The translations under genes were made by a program, and so were the position numbers. Of a stretch of DNA of 64,000 bases, positions 27,641 to 37,846 are shown piece by piece (position 1 is the stretch's first letter; each line of letters begins with the position of its first letter). This stretch comes from Chiridota heheva (lineage: Eukaryota; Echinodermata; Holothuroidea; Apodida; Chiridotidae), in assembly GCA_020152595.1 (NCBI GenBank), contig JAIGNY010002305.1, positions 537,501 through 601,500 on the forward strand, in the 5' to 3' direction. The notes below the pieces were generated by a model, which was not told the DNA's origin, made no database searches, and saw only the letters and a list, made by a program, of their open reading frames with translations.

Positions 27641-28370
27641 CTTATATGACAATTTTTCATTGTTTTTGTTTTTTTTGAATAACTCGTTTTTCCTCTAGTT
27701 TGTGTTTATTTTCCCTTTAACTTTTTGCTTTTAACATTTTTTGTATAACTTTTCTTGCAGGAAAACGCACAATTAACTGAACTTCCCTGGTATTTTCCTA
27801 AGTTACTTTTCATATCGTTCTGAATGTATATAAGTTTTAATTCTCTGTATGTACACACAAATGTAAAGTGTAAATAACGAAAAGATGACTTGAATCAATG
27901 TTGATGAAATCTAAATTAAATTGAAATCAAGGGATCGGAAGTGATATAGCAACTAAGATCCTTTTAGCTTTGTAAGCAAAGATTAAAAGACATTCATGTT
28001 CAAAACTGAATAAGGAAATAGATTGAAATAAGAGATTAATAACATATCGTACCTTTAAATCTGATTTCCTTTGTGAAAAGTATCCAAGTTGTATTTCAGC
28101 TCGTGAATATAAGTAAAGTCTTTTATTGTTCGTGTGTCTAGTTATGATATAAGAATTAAAACTGGTCGATGGAAGAATACTACGTAAAAGGAAATAATTT
28201 GTACGTTTTGTGATCAATTTTTGTTAGAGATGAATTTCATTTCCTTCTTGTTTTCCATTCTGTAACAGAGCTTATAGAATATATTTTTTCCAGCTTATCT
28301 AAAAGATTTTCCGATAGACAGAAGTTATCATCTTTGGTGAAAAATAAGAGATCTTTCATTTTAGATAACT

Positions 28371-28520
28371 TAAAGGGAAGGTATTGTCCAATGAATTGAT
28401 TCATATGTGAAGACCGCCGTACCGGTAACGTCACTTTCGGCTTTCAATTTCCCCTATTGATCGCAAGATATCTGAGATGTTATATATCACACATCCGCCG
28501 GACCGGTTATACAGTCCGGA
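28371..28520. mobile_element. Fold-back MITE, family 1, left-half copy
   Basis: CTTAAAGGGAAGGTATTGTCC, GAAGACCGCCGTACCGGTAACG, TCACTTTCGGC and TATTGATCGCAAGATATCTG correspond to the left half of the full copies, ending with a CACACATCCGCCGGACCG centre. A 24-bp unit containing AGTCCGGAAGCATGCC then repeats at about 28,515 and 28,586. Confidence 0.7.
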
Positions 28521-29590
28521 AGCATGCCTATTAACATAAATATTTAAACACAAATATTAATAAAGTCATGCAGCCATATTGTTCAGTCCGGAAGCATGCC
28601 TATTAACAGGAACATTTATAACATACGATAATATTGAATTTATGCCGTCAATATTGTTCAGATGTCGCGATAGAATGTCATAGTTTCTAATCTATGTACT
28701 TGAAATATCAAAAATCATTATTATTTGAATTTTCAAAATGGTCGTTTCCCGCCTAAAAGCCTAGCTCTATTGTCTATCATTTCTAATATTTTAAACTCTG
28801 CGTGGTGAACATATCAAATAGGATTGTAAAAGTTTTAGCCATGTAGCTTTTGTTAGTAATTAAAATGTTTGAATCTGCGATTAAAAAATTCAATTGATTA
28901 TTGAAGATTACTTTAAAATTAGCTGGTGAAAGTCAAATTTGCGCTGGTGAAAATGGAGAAAATTATTCCATCGTTCTGTTCCACCAATAAAATTGGAATA
29001 TTTCGCATGCATTTTCCCCTCCTTTGTTATGTATTTCTTTAGAGCGATTTGAATTTGAAAAGATGCATTGTGGGTTGTATTGACAAAAAAAAATTCTCCT
29101 GATTGGGACATCTCTCGTTCAGGAGCGTTGTCCGGACTGTTTTAATTTATTATTAATTGACCTATCAGTATAAGATCATATTGGACCATTGTATTTCATC
29201 AATCAAAACACAATATTTATTCACTTCCACGTTAGAGAAGATAATTGGCCTTTAAGAAAAATTACAATTTGTAAAAGAGTTTATATTCGGAGAGGTAAAC
29301 TGCATTCATTATTAACTGAGATGTATTCAAAGTATGTCTCAATGATTACATATTGAACTGAGAGGCAGGTGGCCTCTGTTTATGTTCTTAATTAGATTGT
29401 TATAAATTGGGGAAATGAAATTTCAGTCATTTTTCGGAAATTGACAAGAAGTGTAATTTTCTATATCTCTTAAGTAAAAAAGTGATGAATGTTTATTTTC
29501 ATTTCAGTTCCTATATTAGTCTCAACAAAAACTGAATTTATCACAGGCATGCACAAAGAGCCATATAAGCCTCATAGCTTGCAATATTAA

Positions 29591-29855
29591 AGGGAAGATA
29601 TCGTCCCAAAAATGAATTCAGAAGTGAACGCCGCCGTGCTGGTAATGTCACTTCATTTTCAATTTTCCTTATTGTTTACGAAAATCTGTGATGTTACCGA
29701 TAACACATGCAGGCCCCTATTGTCGGTCCAGCGGATGTGTGATCGATAACATCGTAAATTTCTCGCAATCAATAGCAAAAATTGACAACCGGAAGTGCCG
29801 TTACTAGCACGGCGGCGTTCACTACTGAATAAATCTATGATACGATTACTTTCCT
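29591..29855. mobile_element. Fold-back MITE, family 1, complete copy flanked by TTAA
   Basis: The element starts AGGGAAGATATCGTCCC and ends in the reverse complement form GATACGATTACTTTCCT. TTAA lies on both sides (29,587-29,590 and 29,856-29,859). The body is palindromic: GTGAACGCCGCCGTGCTGGTAA on the left mirrors TTACTAGCACGGCGGCGTTC on the right, and CGAAAATCTGTGATGTTACC mirrors CATCGTAAATTTCTCGC. Length and TTAA flanks fit a non-autonomous element moved by a piggyBac- or Kolobok-type transposase. That attribution is inference from the target site alone. Confidence 0.85.
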
Positions 29856-29937
29856 TTAATAAAATAACTTATGTCAGTGAGAGACATCAAAAGCTTCATT
29901 TTTAAAATCTAAACAATGCAATACCTTAAACATTATT

Positions 29938-30360
29938 AACCCTTCATAAAATTTCCTAATTAACCGTCCACCTTTAATTGCATTTGCATATGTAAATGAT
30001 ATTAATTACATACTTGAAAATGGATCTTCACGAAAAGATTATTAATCTTCATGAAATTGACTAAATAGCCTTCTACCTTTAATGGCATTTGCATAATTTT
30101 TATGTAAATGATATTAATTTCATACTTGAAAATGCATCTTGACGAAAATATTATCAACCTTCATGAAATTTCCTAATTTACCTTCTATCTTTAATTGCAT
30201 TTGCGTATGTAAATGATATTGATTACATACTTGAAAATGCATCTTGACAAAAAGTTTATCAACCTTCATGAAATTTCCTAATTAACCTTCTACCTTTAAT
30301 TGCATTTGCGTATGTAAATGATATTGATTACATACTTGAAAATGGATCTTGACGAAAGTG
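29938..30360. repeat. Tandem repeat, unit about 106 bp, four copies
   Basis: CTTCATGAAATTTCCTAATT (first copy CTTCATAAAATTTCC) begins units at about 29,942, 30,048, 30,162 and 30,266. Each continues with CC.TCTACCTTTAATTGCATTTGC, ATGTAAATGATATT and CATACTTGAAAATG.ATCTTGACG. The later two units are most alike, consistent with recent local expansion. Each unit carries ATTTGCAT or a close variant next to ATGTAAAT. Confidence 0.88.
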
Positions 30361-31461
30361 GGGGAGTTTCCTAAAGTCAAAAGTCCTTCCGCATTATGAG
30401 TGTTTATTGGATAGAGCAGTGTATTTTGGGTAGAAAAGTCTTTAATCTTTTTAAAAGCTTTTTATATTCTTCCAAGTAATACCCAATATAATTTCCAAAT
30501 TTGTTTACATATGGCAAAATGTATGATGTAGTAACTTTATTATGGCACCCTTAAAGTAAACACATGTGTTCCTCTAATCCACAATTGGACAGTTTTAGAA
30601 TATTATTCAAGAGTTAACAATTTAATTGACTTAAACAATATAAATCTTTTCAGTCGAAGACATCGGTTTTATACAAATCTGCAGTATGTTATGCACTAGG
30701 ATTTTTTTGATTGATATCTGCACTGATTAAAACAACTGTAATATTATAGTCACAAATTAATAAATAAACATTTGAAGATAAAATTAGGCAGTGAATATTT
30801 GCTAGTTTCATAATTGTGAATTGAATTCGAAACAATCGAGATAATGTTGTTAACGATTTTAAACAGCGCATTTGTAGTTGCATTCTGCATTAACAATGTC
30901 TACATAGCTTTTATGACTTCACTCATCGATTTTTTCTTTATTAAAGAAATATTCCCATGAATGATCTTCATTTTTATGATAGAGAAATTAAAGAAAGAAA
31001 AACGGTTTTAAAAACGTGTTTTTCTTCTTCATTTATCATTTTGTATCGTGTTCTGTTGGGAGTTATTACATTTGAAAGATTGTGCCAGTGTGTTAAAAAG
31101 GCAACTCATTGTGTAGAGTGTGATGTCATAAACTGATAAAGGCAAACACAAGACAACTTTTGTGTATTTATTTGAAAATTAATTGGCTAAATAATTGGAA
31201 GTATTTTTTGTTTAATTATTGAGATGGGGTTTAACATACACTTTGTAAGAACATGTTTAACATACACTTTCTAAGAACATGTTCTTCTTATCTGCTCTTG
31301 AACCTTTCATTCTAAGAAGAGAAAATATTTTTTGTTTGATGGAAATACTACAAATTGTCTTGATTCTGCCTTAATAATGTAAACTGTGAGGTCACAATGC
31401 TGAAATGATTCAAATATAATAAGTCCACAACGGAATAAGATATTAACGCAAAAATTCCTAT
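30361..31461. other. Unassigned AT-rich sequence
   Basis: A short direct duplication (TTTAACATACACTTT.TAAGAACATGTT) occurs at about 31,229 and 31,256. Otherwise nothing recognisable. Confidence 0.45.
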
Positions 31462-31466
31462 ATTAG

Positions 31467-32074
31467 CAGTCTGGCTCGATCGGGAGAACAGTTTTGCTCT
31501 CTCGATCGGGAATCCTTTACAGAAGTATCCCACAATGCATCTATCCAAATTCAAAGTTTGTATAGGAATAACATTAGAATCAGACACATTTTGAGCGCAT
31601 AAACTCAACCACTGCGAAAAGTTCATTTTTTTTTACGATTTGAAATAATGGCATATGAATTATCTTTTCACCGTGCATTTTTAAAATTCACCGTTGTGTT
31701 TTTGATCAATTTAAAGAAAACTGATGGATTCTCAACATGTATTACAGTTAGGCTGTCGCGCTTTAACAAAGTTTCCTGAAATTATAAGAAATAACTTGGG
31801 GATTAGTGAAATAGATTTAGCAATAACTGCGTGATAGTCACGAAGTTATTTTCACTTTCGCGAAATTAGACATTAACAAAGCAAACTTTATTACAAACCT
31901 GTAATAAAACGACTGATAAGCGTCTATGACTGAAACTTCACAAAACAAAATGGCGGCTTCCATGTATCACTGTAAGCTCAGTGCGCATGCTTGAGTCTCC
32001 AAAGCGGGGTACTTAATGAGTTTCCCGATCGGGGTACTTAATGAGTCCCCCGATCGGCGGTACGAACCGAACTG
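31467..32074. mobile_element. MITE family 4, copy A (5-bp target duplication ATTAG)
   Basis: This is a 608-bp non-coding element bounded by ATTAG at 31,462-31,466 and 32,075-32,079. The right end read inward is CAGTTCGGTTCGTACC followed by GCCGATCGGG. The left end begins CAGTCTGGCTCGATCGGG and has lost the GTACC part. The internal sequence (TCCCACAATGCATC, ACTGCGTGATAG, GACTGATAAGCGTCTATGAC, AAATGGCGGCTTCCAT) is shared in the same order and orientation with 35,549-36,136. The right end contains a tandem copy of GGGGTACTTAATGAGT. Confidence 0.9.
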
Positions 32075-32295
32075 ATTAGTACAAGGCCATAAAGTTGGTT
32101 CCGACAGCTGACATTCCTTAAGGATCAAAGCGCGAAAAAATAAAAACGTACACCTTTGTTCACAAGGTAATCTCAAGTGATGGTACATAAATATTTTATA
32201 TCTAATATTAAAGATAATTCAGTTGGTCCTCATGGGGACGCCATGCTGATCAACTTTACCACATAATTGTATTTTGATAATATATCACTGTGATC

Positions 32296-32410
32296 CCCAA
32301 TCCGAAATTTGTTAAGCATTGTAAAGCCATACTGACCTTCATTAGTTAGGCATAAAAAAGCCGATATGTTACAAATCATAACGTTAGTTAAGCTTGTAAT
32401 GCCTAATCAA
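32296..32410. repeat. Outer left inverted arm around the transposase locus
   Basis: CAATCCGAAATTTGTTAAGC, ATTGTAAAGCC, TTAGTTAGGCAT, CCGATATGTTACAAA and AACGTTAGTTAAGCTT match the reverse complement of 38,311-38,425. The arm lies about 1.5 kb outside the C-terminal end of the transposase. Confidence 0.75.
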
Positions 32411-33019
32411 TATTTAAGGGACTCAATAATAAAACGAATGGGCATGAGTTTGACGTTCCTTTCTCGCTCGAGTTAGCATTTGCATTGTTGCGTACTGTTT
32501 ATAGGTAAGTACTGTGAAATTCGTCAGTTTAGTACTTTACATATTATCATTAGTTGTAGAACGCTGGTCAACGCCTCTTCTATGTAGTATTGTAATGTCT
32601 ACCAGTTGCTCTTTCAGAAATATTACGCAAAACAAGATACCTGGATACAGTGATGTCACGATGTGAGAGGATGCACAACACAATGACGATAACCTTAGTG
32701 AAATTCGACAGTGTGCAAGCTAAATTCGACCAATCGTAATTCGATAACTTGGGTAAATTCGACCAGCTGTCTTTTTTGGAGAAAACTTAATAAAACATGG
32801 AATTGCATGAAATATATTTTGGTGTTGTCCATCAATATTGGAATTTACATTTATATATATATACACAATAATAATAATATTTTTAACAAAATAAGAATAA
32901 GTATTACAAATACAAGTAAAGCAATTTGTGTTGTACAAAATTGTTAAAATATGTTATTAAAGATAATTCAATTGTCTCATTTGTTAAAAAGTAACAATAG
33001 ACAAGGCCCAAAGAATGTG

Positions 33020-33095
33020 TATGTGGGGGTGGGGGGTTGGGGTGGAGGTGGGTTGGGGGTTGGGGTGGGGTGGGGGTTGGGTTGGGGTGAAGGTA
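33020..33095 (+). repeat. G-run tract with quadruplex potential
   Basis: Many runs of three to six G separated by one to three bases (GGGGGTGGGGGGTTGGGG type) over about 70 bp on the + strand. This satisfies any common G-quadruplex pattern. It is strikingly G-rich against an AT-rich background and is adjacent to a GGGGTCAGTTGCCCCGGGACC repeat. Confidence 0.85.
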
Positions 33096-33293
33096 GGGAG
33101 TAGGAGGGGTCAGTTGCCCCGGGACCCGAGTTTAGGGCTCACGTGTGAGGAATCTTAGGCCCATAAGTACCCTAAGGACCCCCTTTTTTTTTTAATTTCA
33201 GAATTGTTAGGACCCCAAAATTTGCCTAAGGATGTTTCTTTTTATTTTGCTTCTCTGAGTTTTGGACCCTAAAATACGGCAGAGGACCCTTTT

Positions 33294-33355
33294 TGGCTCT
33301 TTAGAAATTTTGGGCAATGTCACTTTGCCCCAGACCCATGCAATCTTCTCGGCGA
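33294..33355. repeat. Inner left inverted arm
   Basis: TTGGCTCTTTAGAAATTTTG, ACTTTGCCCCAGACCCATGC and AATCTTCTCGGCG are the reverse complement, with few differences, of 37,847-37,896. The upstream sequence with GGACCC and CCCCCTTTTTT recurs in part near 37,990-38,060, so the shared repeat is probably longer than this core. Confidence 0.78.
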
Positions 33356-33889
33356 CCCAGCAATAGAGAACCAAAAACATTATTGGTGCAAGCCGAAAAT
33401 AAATGTATTCACTTCGTAACCCAACATGCTCATCTTATACCGATACCCTCCCAGTCATGTACCACGCATGTATAACATGACATGCATCAGGTACTACGTG
33501 GATTTTTGTCAAAAGAAACGAAAAAAGGGGGTCTTAAAGATGAAGCAAGTTACGTAACGCCTATGCGCTCTGACTCCTCTGTTTTGTGATGACATGATAA
33601 GTGAAGTGATGTTACATGCAGCTGGCAGCTTGAAATACCCCTCCCCTACCTAATCCCCACCCACCGCTTTTTTTTCTTTTATATTTTTTGATACCATTGC
33701 CTATGGTCCCAGCATTATGACACAAGCTGCTGGAAGTTTTAATAATCTTATACAGCGTAACATTTTTAACAAGAGGCTCCCTTCCACTCCTCCCTTCTAC
33801 TATAAATGTTTTTATTTACGCAATAAAAGAAACATTATAAAACTAAGAAATCTTATGAAAAGTCTTCAAACTATCTAACTAATCTTGAA

Positions 33890-34060
33890 AAACACTAGGC
33901 TCCACTGAGCACTTCGTACATGTCCATGACATGTCATTGATTTCATCCATGTATATATATATTTCTGCGCAATCAACGTGGAACCTTTCATCACAGAGAT
34001 CACAGGCCACCCAGTCCCTTACCATCCACATAGTTATCTCCGCATGCTGCACATGTGTTT
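33890..34060 (-). other. PHD zinc finger (C4HC3) at the transposase C-terminus
   Basis: Two frames joined by one shift near 34,005 supply all eight zinc ligands: CAAC (about 34,053-34,042), then CDLC, H and C in WVACDLCDERFHVDC, and C..C in SWTCTKC. The aromatic W two residues before the last pair is the PHD hallmark. PHD fingers bind histone H3 tails. In transposases they have been proposed to guide insertion or chromatin contact; for this protein that is inference. A short ATATATATAT run within AEIYIYMDE may be a slippage expansion. The preceding Lys/Glu stretch contains a run of nine A on the coding strand, another frame-slip site. Confidence 0.8.
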
Positions 34061-34374
34061 TCATCGTCAAATATATCTGCATCCTGCTTCTTTTTTTTTC
34101 TTCTTCTTTTTCTTTCTCTTTTCTTTTTGCTTGACGTTCCTTCTGTCTTTCTGCCTTCAGCTTTTCTTCCTCATTTTTGTTTTTATTTTCCAGGTATTTC
34201 CTAAAGACATCACTTGACACAGTGCCTTTTGAGGAAATTTCTTTCAGGCTTCTTCTTTTTGCTCAGAGGGGCAGAAGGATATCTCAGGTGATCATGAAAA
34301 ATTAAGCTGACATAAGAGGGTGCTAAATTTTCAGCAGTTGATGTGCGTGAACGAGACAAAGAAGAGTGTGTTTC

Positions 34375-35215
34375 CGATGTTGAGGGGCCTACCGCTGGAG
34401 ATGATGATGCTGTTGTTGAGGAACCTACTGCTGGAGATGATGATGCTGTTGCTGAGGTTGAAGGGCCTGCCGCTTGCGATGATGATGCTATTGCTGAGAA
34501 TGAGGGACCTGCCGCTGGCGATGATGATGCTGTTGCTGAGGTTGAGGGACCTGCCACTGGAGATGATAAGGCTGTTACTGAGGTTGAGGGACCTGCCACT
34601 AAAGATGATGATGCTGTTGCTGAGGTTGAGGGACCTGCCGCTGGAGATGATGATGCTGTTGCTGAGGTTGAGGGACCTGCCGCTGGAGATGATGATGCTG
34701 TTGCTGATGTTGAGGGACCTGCCGCTGGAGATGATGATGCTGTTGCTGAGGTTGAGGGACCTGCCACTGGAGATGATGATGCTGTTGCTGAGGTTGAGGG
34801 ACCTGCTGCTGGCGATGATGATGCTGTTGCTGAGGTTGAGGGACCTGCCGCTGGAGATGATGATGATGTTGCTGAGGTTGAGGGACCTGCCGCTGGCGAT
34901 GATGATGATGCTGTTGCAAAGGCTGAGAGACCTGCCGCTGGAGATGATGATGCTGTTGCTGAGGTTGAGGGATCTGCCGCTGGAGATGATGATGCTATTG
35001 TTGCTGAGGTTAAGGGACCTGCCGCTGGAGATACCGATGCTGTTGTTGAGGAACCTACAGCTGGAGATGATGATGCTGTTGCTGAGTTTGAGTGGCCTGC
35101 CGCTGGCGATGATGATGATGCTGTTGCAAACGTTGAGAGACCTGCCGCTAGAGATGATGATGTTGTTGCAAAGGTTGAGGGACCTGCCGCTGGAGATGAT
35201 AATGCTGTTGCTGAA
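34375..35215 (-). repeat. 42-bp coding minisatellite, about 20 units (SSSPAAGPSTSATA)
   Basis: The 42-bp unit equals 14 codons, so gain or loss of units never breaks frame. On the minus strand it encodes SSSPAAGPSTSATA with small changes (VAGPST, PAVGSS, PAADPS), a low-complexity Ser/Pro/Ala/Thr linker between the DDE domain and the PHD finger. The plus strand is also open in two frames (an EGPAAGDDDAVAEV repeat and an RLRDLPLEMMMLLL repeat), and these are shadows. I prefer the minus frame because both flanks in that frame and strand belong to the transposase: VRYWDPLYSKWNKLK before it and APSYVSLIFHDHLRYPSAP after it. Unit variants are interspersed, not blocked, suggesting repeated unequal exchange or slippage. 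Confidence 0.9.
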
Positions 35216-35548
35216 CATGATTTTGAAGACACTTTCAGCTTGTTCCACTTTGAATATAATGGATCCCAATATCGTACCCTTCGTTGAACCTTCTTTTTAA
35301 CAGTCAAATCTGCTGGTCAGTCATTGCTGATTTTAAAGCTCTGAGAGCAGCTCTGAAAGCATCTTGGCCTGGTAATTCTGCATTGAGAAAAGCTGGACCA
35401 TTGCTCGGAGTCGATGGGGTGGCATGCTGGATGGTCCGCTGCTGGGAGTTGGTTGGACGACATTGTACAAGTCAGCTGGCTTGAGCTTTGCTTTGTCAAT
35501 ACTGTCCCTACAAAATGGAAATAATCCTGTTGCTCTAAATCCATTGAT

Positions 35549-36136
35549 CAGTCCGGTTTGTACCCCCGATCAGGAGAACAGTTTTGTTCTCCCGATCGGG
35601 GAATCCTTTACAGAAGTATCCCACAATGCATCTATCCAAACTCAAAATTTGTATAGGAACAACATAAGAATTAAACACATTTCGAGCGCGGGGAACTCGA
35701 TCTCTACGGAGGTTTCAAATTTTTCGTCACGATTCAAAATAAAGGCAAATGAATTATCTTTTCACCGTGCGCTTTTAAAATTCACCATGCGGTTTTCAAG
35801 AAATTTAAAGAAAATTATGAATTATTATTGTGTTACCGTTGGGCAGTCGCACTTTTACAAGGTGTTCTGAAATTATGGAAATATCTTGGGGATTTGTGAA
35901 AATTGTTTAGCAATAACTGCGTGATGGTAGCGAAGTTCTTTTACTTTTGCAAAATTGAACATGAACAAAGCAAACTTTGTTTCAAACCTTCAATGAAACG
36001 ACTGATAAGCGTCTATGACTAAAACTGCACAATAAAAAAGGCGGCTTCCATATATCACTGTAAGCTCAGTGCGCATGCCTGAGTCTCCCGATCGGGGACT
36101 TATTGAGTCACCCGATCGGCGGTACGAAGCAAACTG
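35549..36136. mobile_element. MITE family 4, copy B, inserted in the transposase (5-bp target duplication TTGAT)
   Basis: TTGAT flanks both ends (35,544-35,548 and 36,137-36,141). The left end is CAGTCCGGTTTGTACC and the right end read inward is CAGTTTGCTTCGTACC, an imperfect terminal inverted repeat that continues into CCGATC.GGG. The left end also folds on itself: CCGATCAGGAGAACA and TGTTCTCCCGATCGG flank a short loop. The element has no coding capacity. Deleting it with one TTGAT gives GAC ATA GCC ATC AAT GGA on the minus strand, which reads DIAINGFRATGLFPF in one frame across the junction. This confirms the insertion boundaries and shows that it arrived after the transposase. Confidence 0.95.
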
Positions 36137-37558
36137 TTGATGGCTATGTCGGGTTTGGCAACCACTCTCCACAGCTTTTCGAAGAGGTGTGCGAAATTCC
36201 TTTTCGTCACGTTTTGCCCTTGATGCTCAGGCATCCACATCTGGATCTGCTTACTCCATTCTCCCTTAAGAGCACCGAAGACCGCAAGATCAAACGGCTG
36301 AACGACGTGGCTCTCATGAGCCGGGAAGCAGTACAAGATAATATAGTTTTCTGAACATAATTTACTGGTTGCTATATGTTGATATGCGAGGTACATCCGT
36401 CGATAAACAACACCACGGGACGCTTGATTTTATGTTCCTTTAAATGCAAATGGAAGTGGTTTGCAAGCCACTAAAAATAAAAATAAAACACTTCAGAATC
36501 CATCCCGTCGTTACCTGGTTACGGGATCTCCCCATATCTGCATCGGTTTGCATCTCTTCCATGGATCTGAAATTAAATCTCTTTCCAGGAAATATTAGCA
36601 GCGGGGGCTAAAACATCCTCGAAGCACTTATGCACGTCAAATTGGTGATCTGGCCTTTTCCAGCAGAGGAAATTTGTATACCACTCGTGCTCTTTTCGGT
36701 GCAAGCACCTTCTCCGTTTTCCACACAGAGGGATTCCGCTCTCGTCGGGTGGGATCATGGAGAGTTTCAGATTGATGTTATCGATGTAGGTTTTACGTTC
36801 GTGGAACTTCTTATGTATCTTCTCGAAAGAAAGAACAGCCCTTTTCTTACCAATTGCTTCTCCCAAATTTTCATAAATCATTGAAACAAACCATGGTCAG
36901 GTAAGTTGTCCTGGAATGGCGTTGATCTGCCATCTGCGTCAAGGATGATTTTAACCATCAGCTTTAGATGGGTCTTTGTTCTGCCATACCCGATGACAGC
37001 CATATTCTTTACCCATATAGCAAGGGCCGCTTCTTTTTCCGGTGTTAATACGTGGTTCACCCCCATGCTTCAGCTCATCGGGGTCCGCCCTTTCAGTTTA
37101 TCAAACACCGTTATTTTGGGGATGTGAAAAATTGTTGTCGCCTGCCTGCTGACATCTCCCCAGACTGTATGTCATCCTCCAAAGCCTCTTGGGAGTAGCC
37201 AGACCTACATTTTTGTGGAGGCATTATCTGTTCATGAGTTGCATCATGGCCTGTAGATGGTCCCTACTATTTGGTAGTGATTTCATATTAATGAGGAGGT
37301 GGAGCTCAATGTGATAATCTTGAAATAATAATATTTTTAGAACCAAAAGAATGTTTGTTTTCATTATAAGCTTTTTTATGCTGTTTACTTATAATGTGTA
37401 CATGTCCACATTATAAAATCCTCAAATTTAGAGTGAAATATTGAAGGGAAAACCACCCCTTGCATTGCTTTAGCTACGGCACTATCAGGTGAGACAAGTT
37501 GCCCTAACCCCCGAGCTGAGGGTCTTACACGCCAGGGCAATTTGGACAAAAAAATTAG

Positions 37559-37750
37559 GCGCGTAGCCAGGATGGGCCACGAGGGGGGTTGTGCCCCCGT
37601 ACAAACAAGTGTGCCCCCATGGAACACCCCATTTCCCCATACCTTCTATGTTGTGCTACTCCTTGTGCCCCTAGCTACTGGAAGGTCGTGCCCCTCCTTC
37701 ATATCCCCCCCCCCCCCCTTCCACTAAAAAATCTGGTTACGGGCCCGCCC
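37559..37750. mobile_element. Possible short inverted-repeat element with GCGTAGCCAGG ends
   Basis: GCGCGTAGCCAGGATGGGCC at the left and TCTGGTTACGGGCCCGCCC at the right are partly inverted. The middle is rich in GTGCCCCC motifs and a C-run. Related CTGGCTACGGGC motifs occur at about 4,084 and 58,224 and a GCGTAGCTGG motif at 48,605, which suggests a family. The target duplication is unclear. Confidence 0.4.
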
Positions 37751-37846
37751 AAAATACGCTGAAGTACCTTTTCTTTTGCCTTTTAGAATGTTGAGGCTAG
37801 ACACGTGACTTAGTTTACCCCGAAAAATGGCATTTTGGCAGGGCCG

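Larger units (their letters stand above)
33879..37224 (-). pseudogene. pogo/Tigger-like DDE transposase with C-terminal PHD finger, broken by a MITE and frameshifts
   Basis: Start: ATG at 37,224 gives MPPQKCRSGYSQEALEDDI, a psq-type helix-turn-helix that continues after a frameshift as FHIPKITVFDKLKGRTP (about 37,125-37,075). Next comes a CENP-B-like DNA-binding part, VLTPEKEAALAIWV with GYGRTK (about 37,050-36,950). DDE domain: first Asp in PPDESGIPLC (codon 36,746-36,744), LIFPGKRFNF (about 36,590), second Asp in VVLFIDGCTSH (codon 36,401-36,399), and third Asp in VVQPFDLAVF (codon 36,291-36,289). The domain is split at 36,136 by an inserted MITE and resumes at 35,548 with NGFRATGLFPF. A linker of 42-bp repeats follows (34,375-35,215), then a Lys/Glu-rich stretch, then a C4HC3 PHD finger. 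I count at least six frame changes and an in-frame stop near 36,605. Without the insertion it would encode about 900 residues. DNA transposition by cut and paste is the family role; this copy is dead. Confidence 0.9.

Noticed and set aside
34320..35300. Plus-strand frames of 326 and 314 codons (Leu/Met-rich and Asp/Ala-rich repeats)
   Set aside because: They are shadows of the 42-bp repeat, whose minus-strand frame is flanked by transposase sequence on both sides.
35560..35566. GTAC as a 4-bp target duplication of the MITE at 35.5-36.1 kb
   Set aside because: GTAC is inside the terminal repeat, as shown by the 31.4-kb copy; TTGAT is the true duplication because its removal restores the frame.
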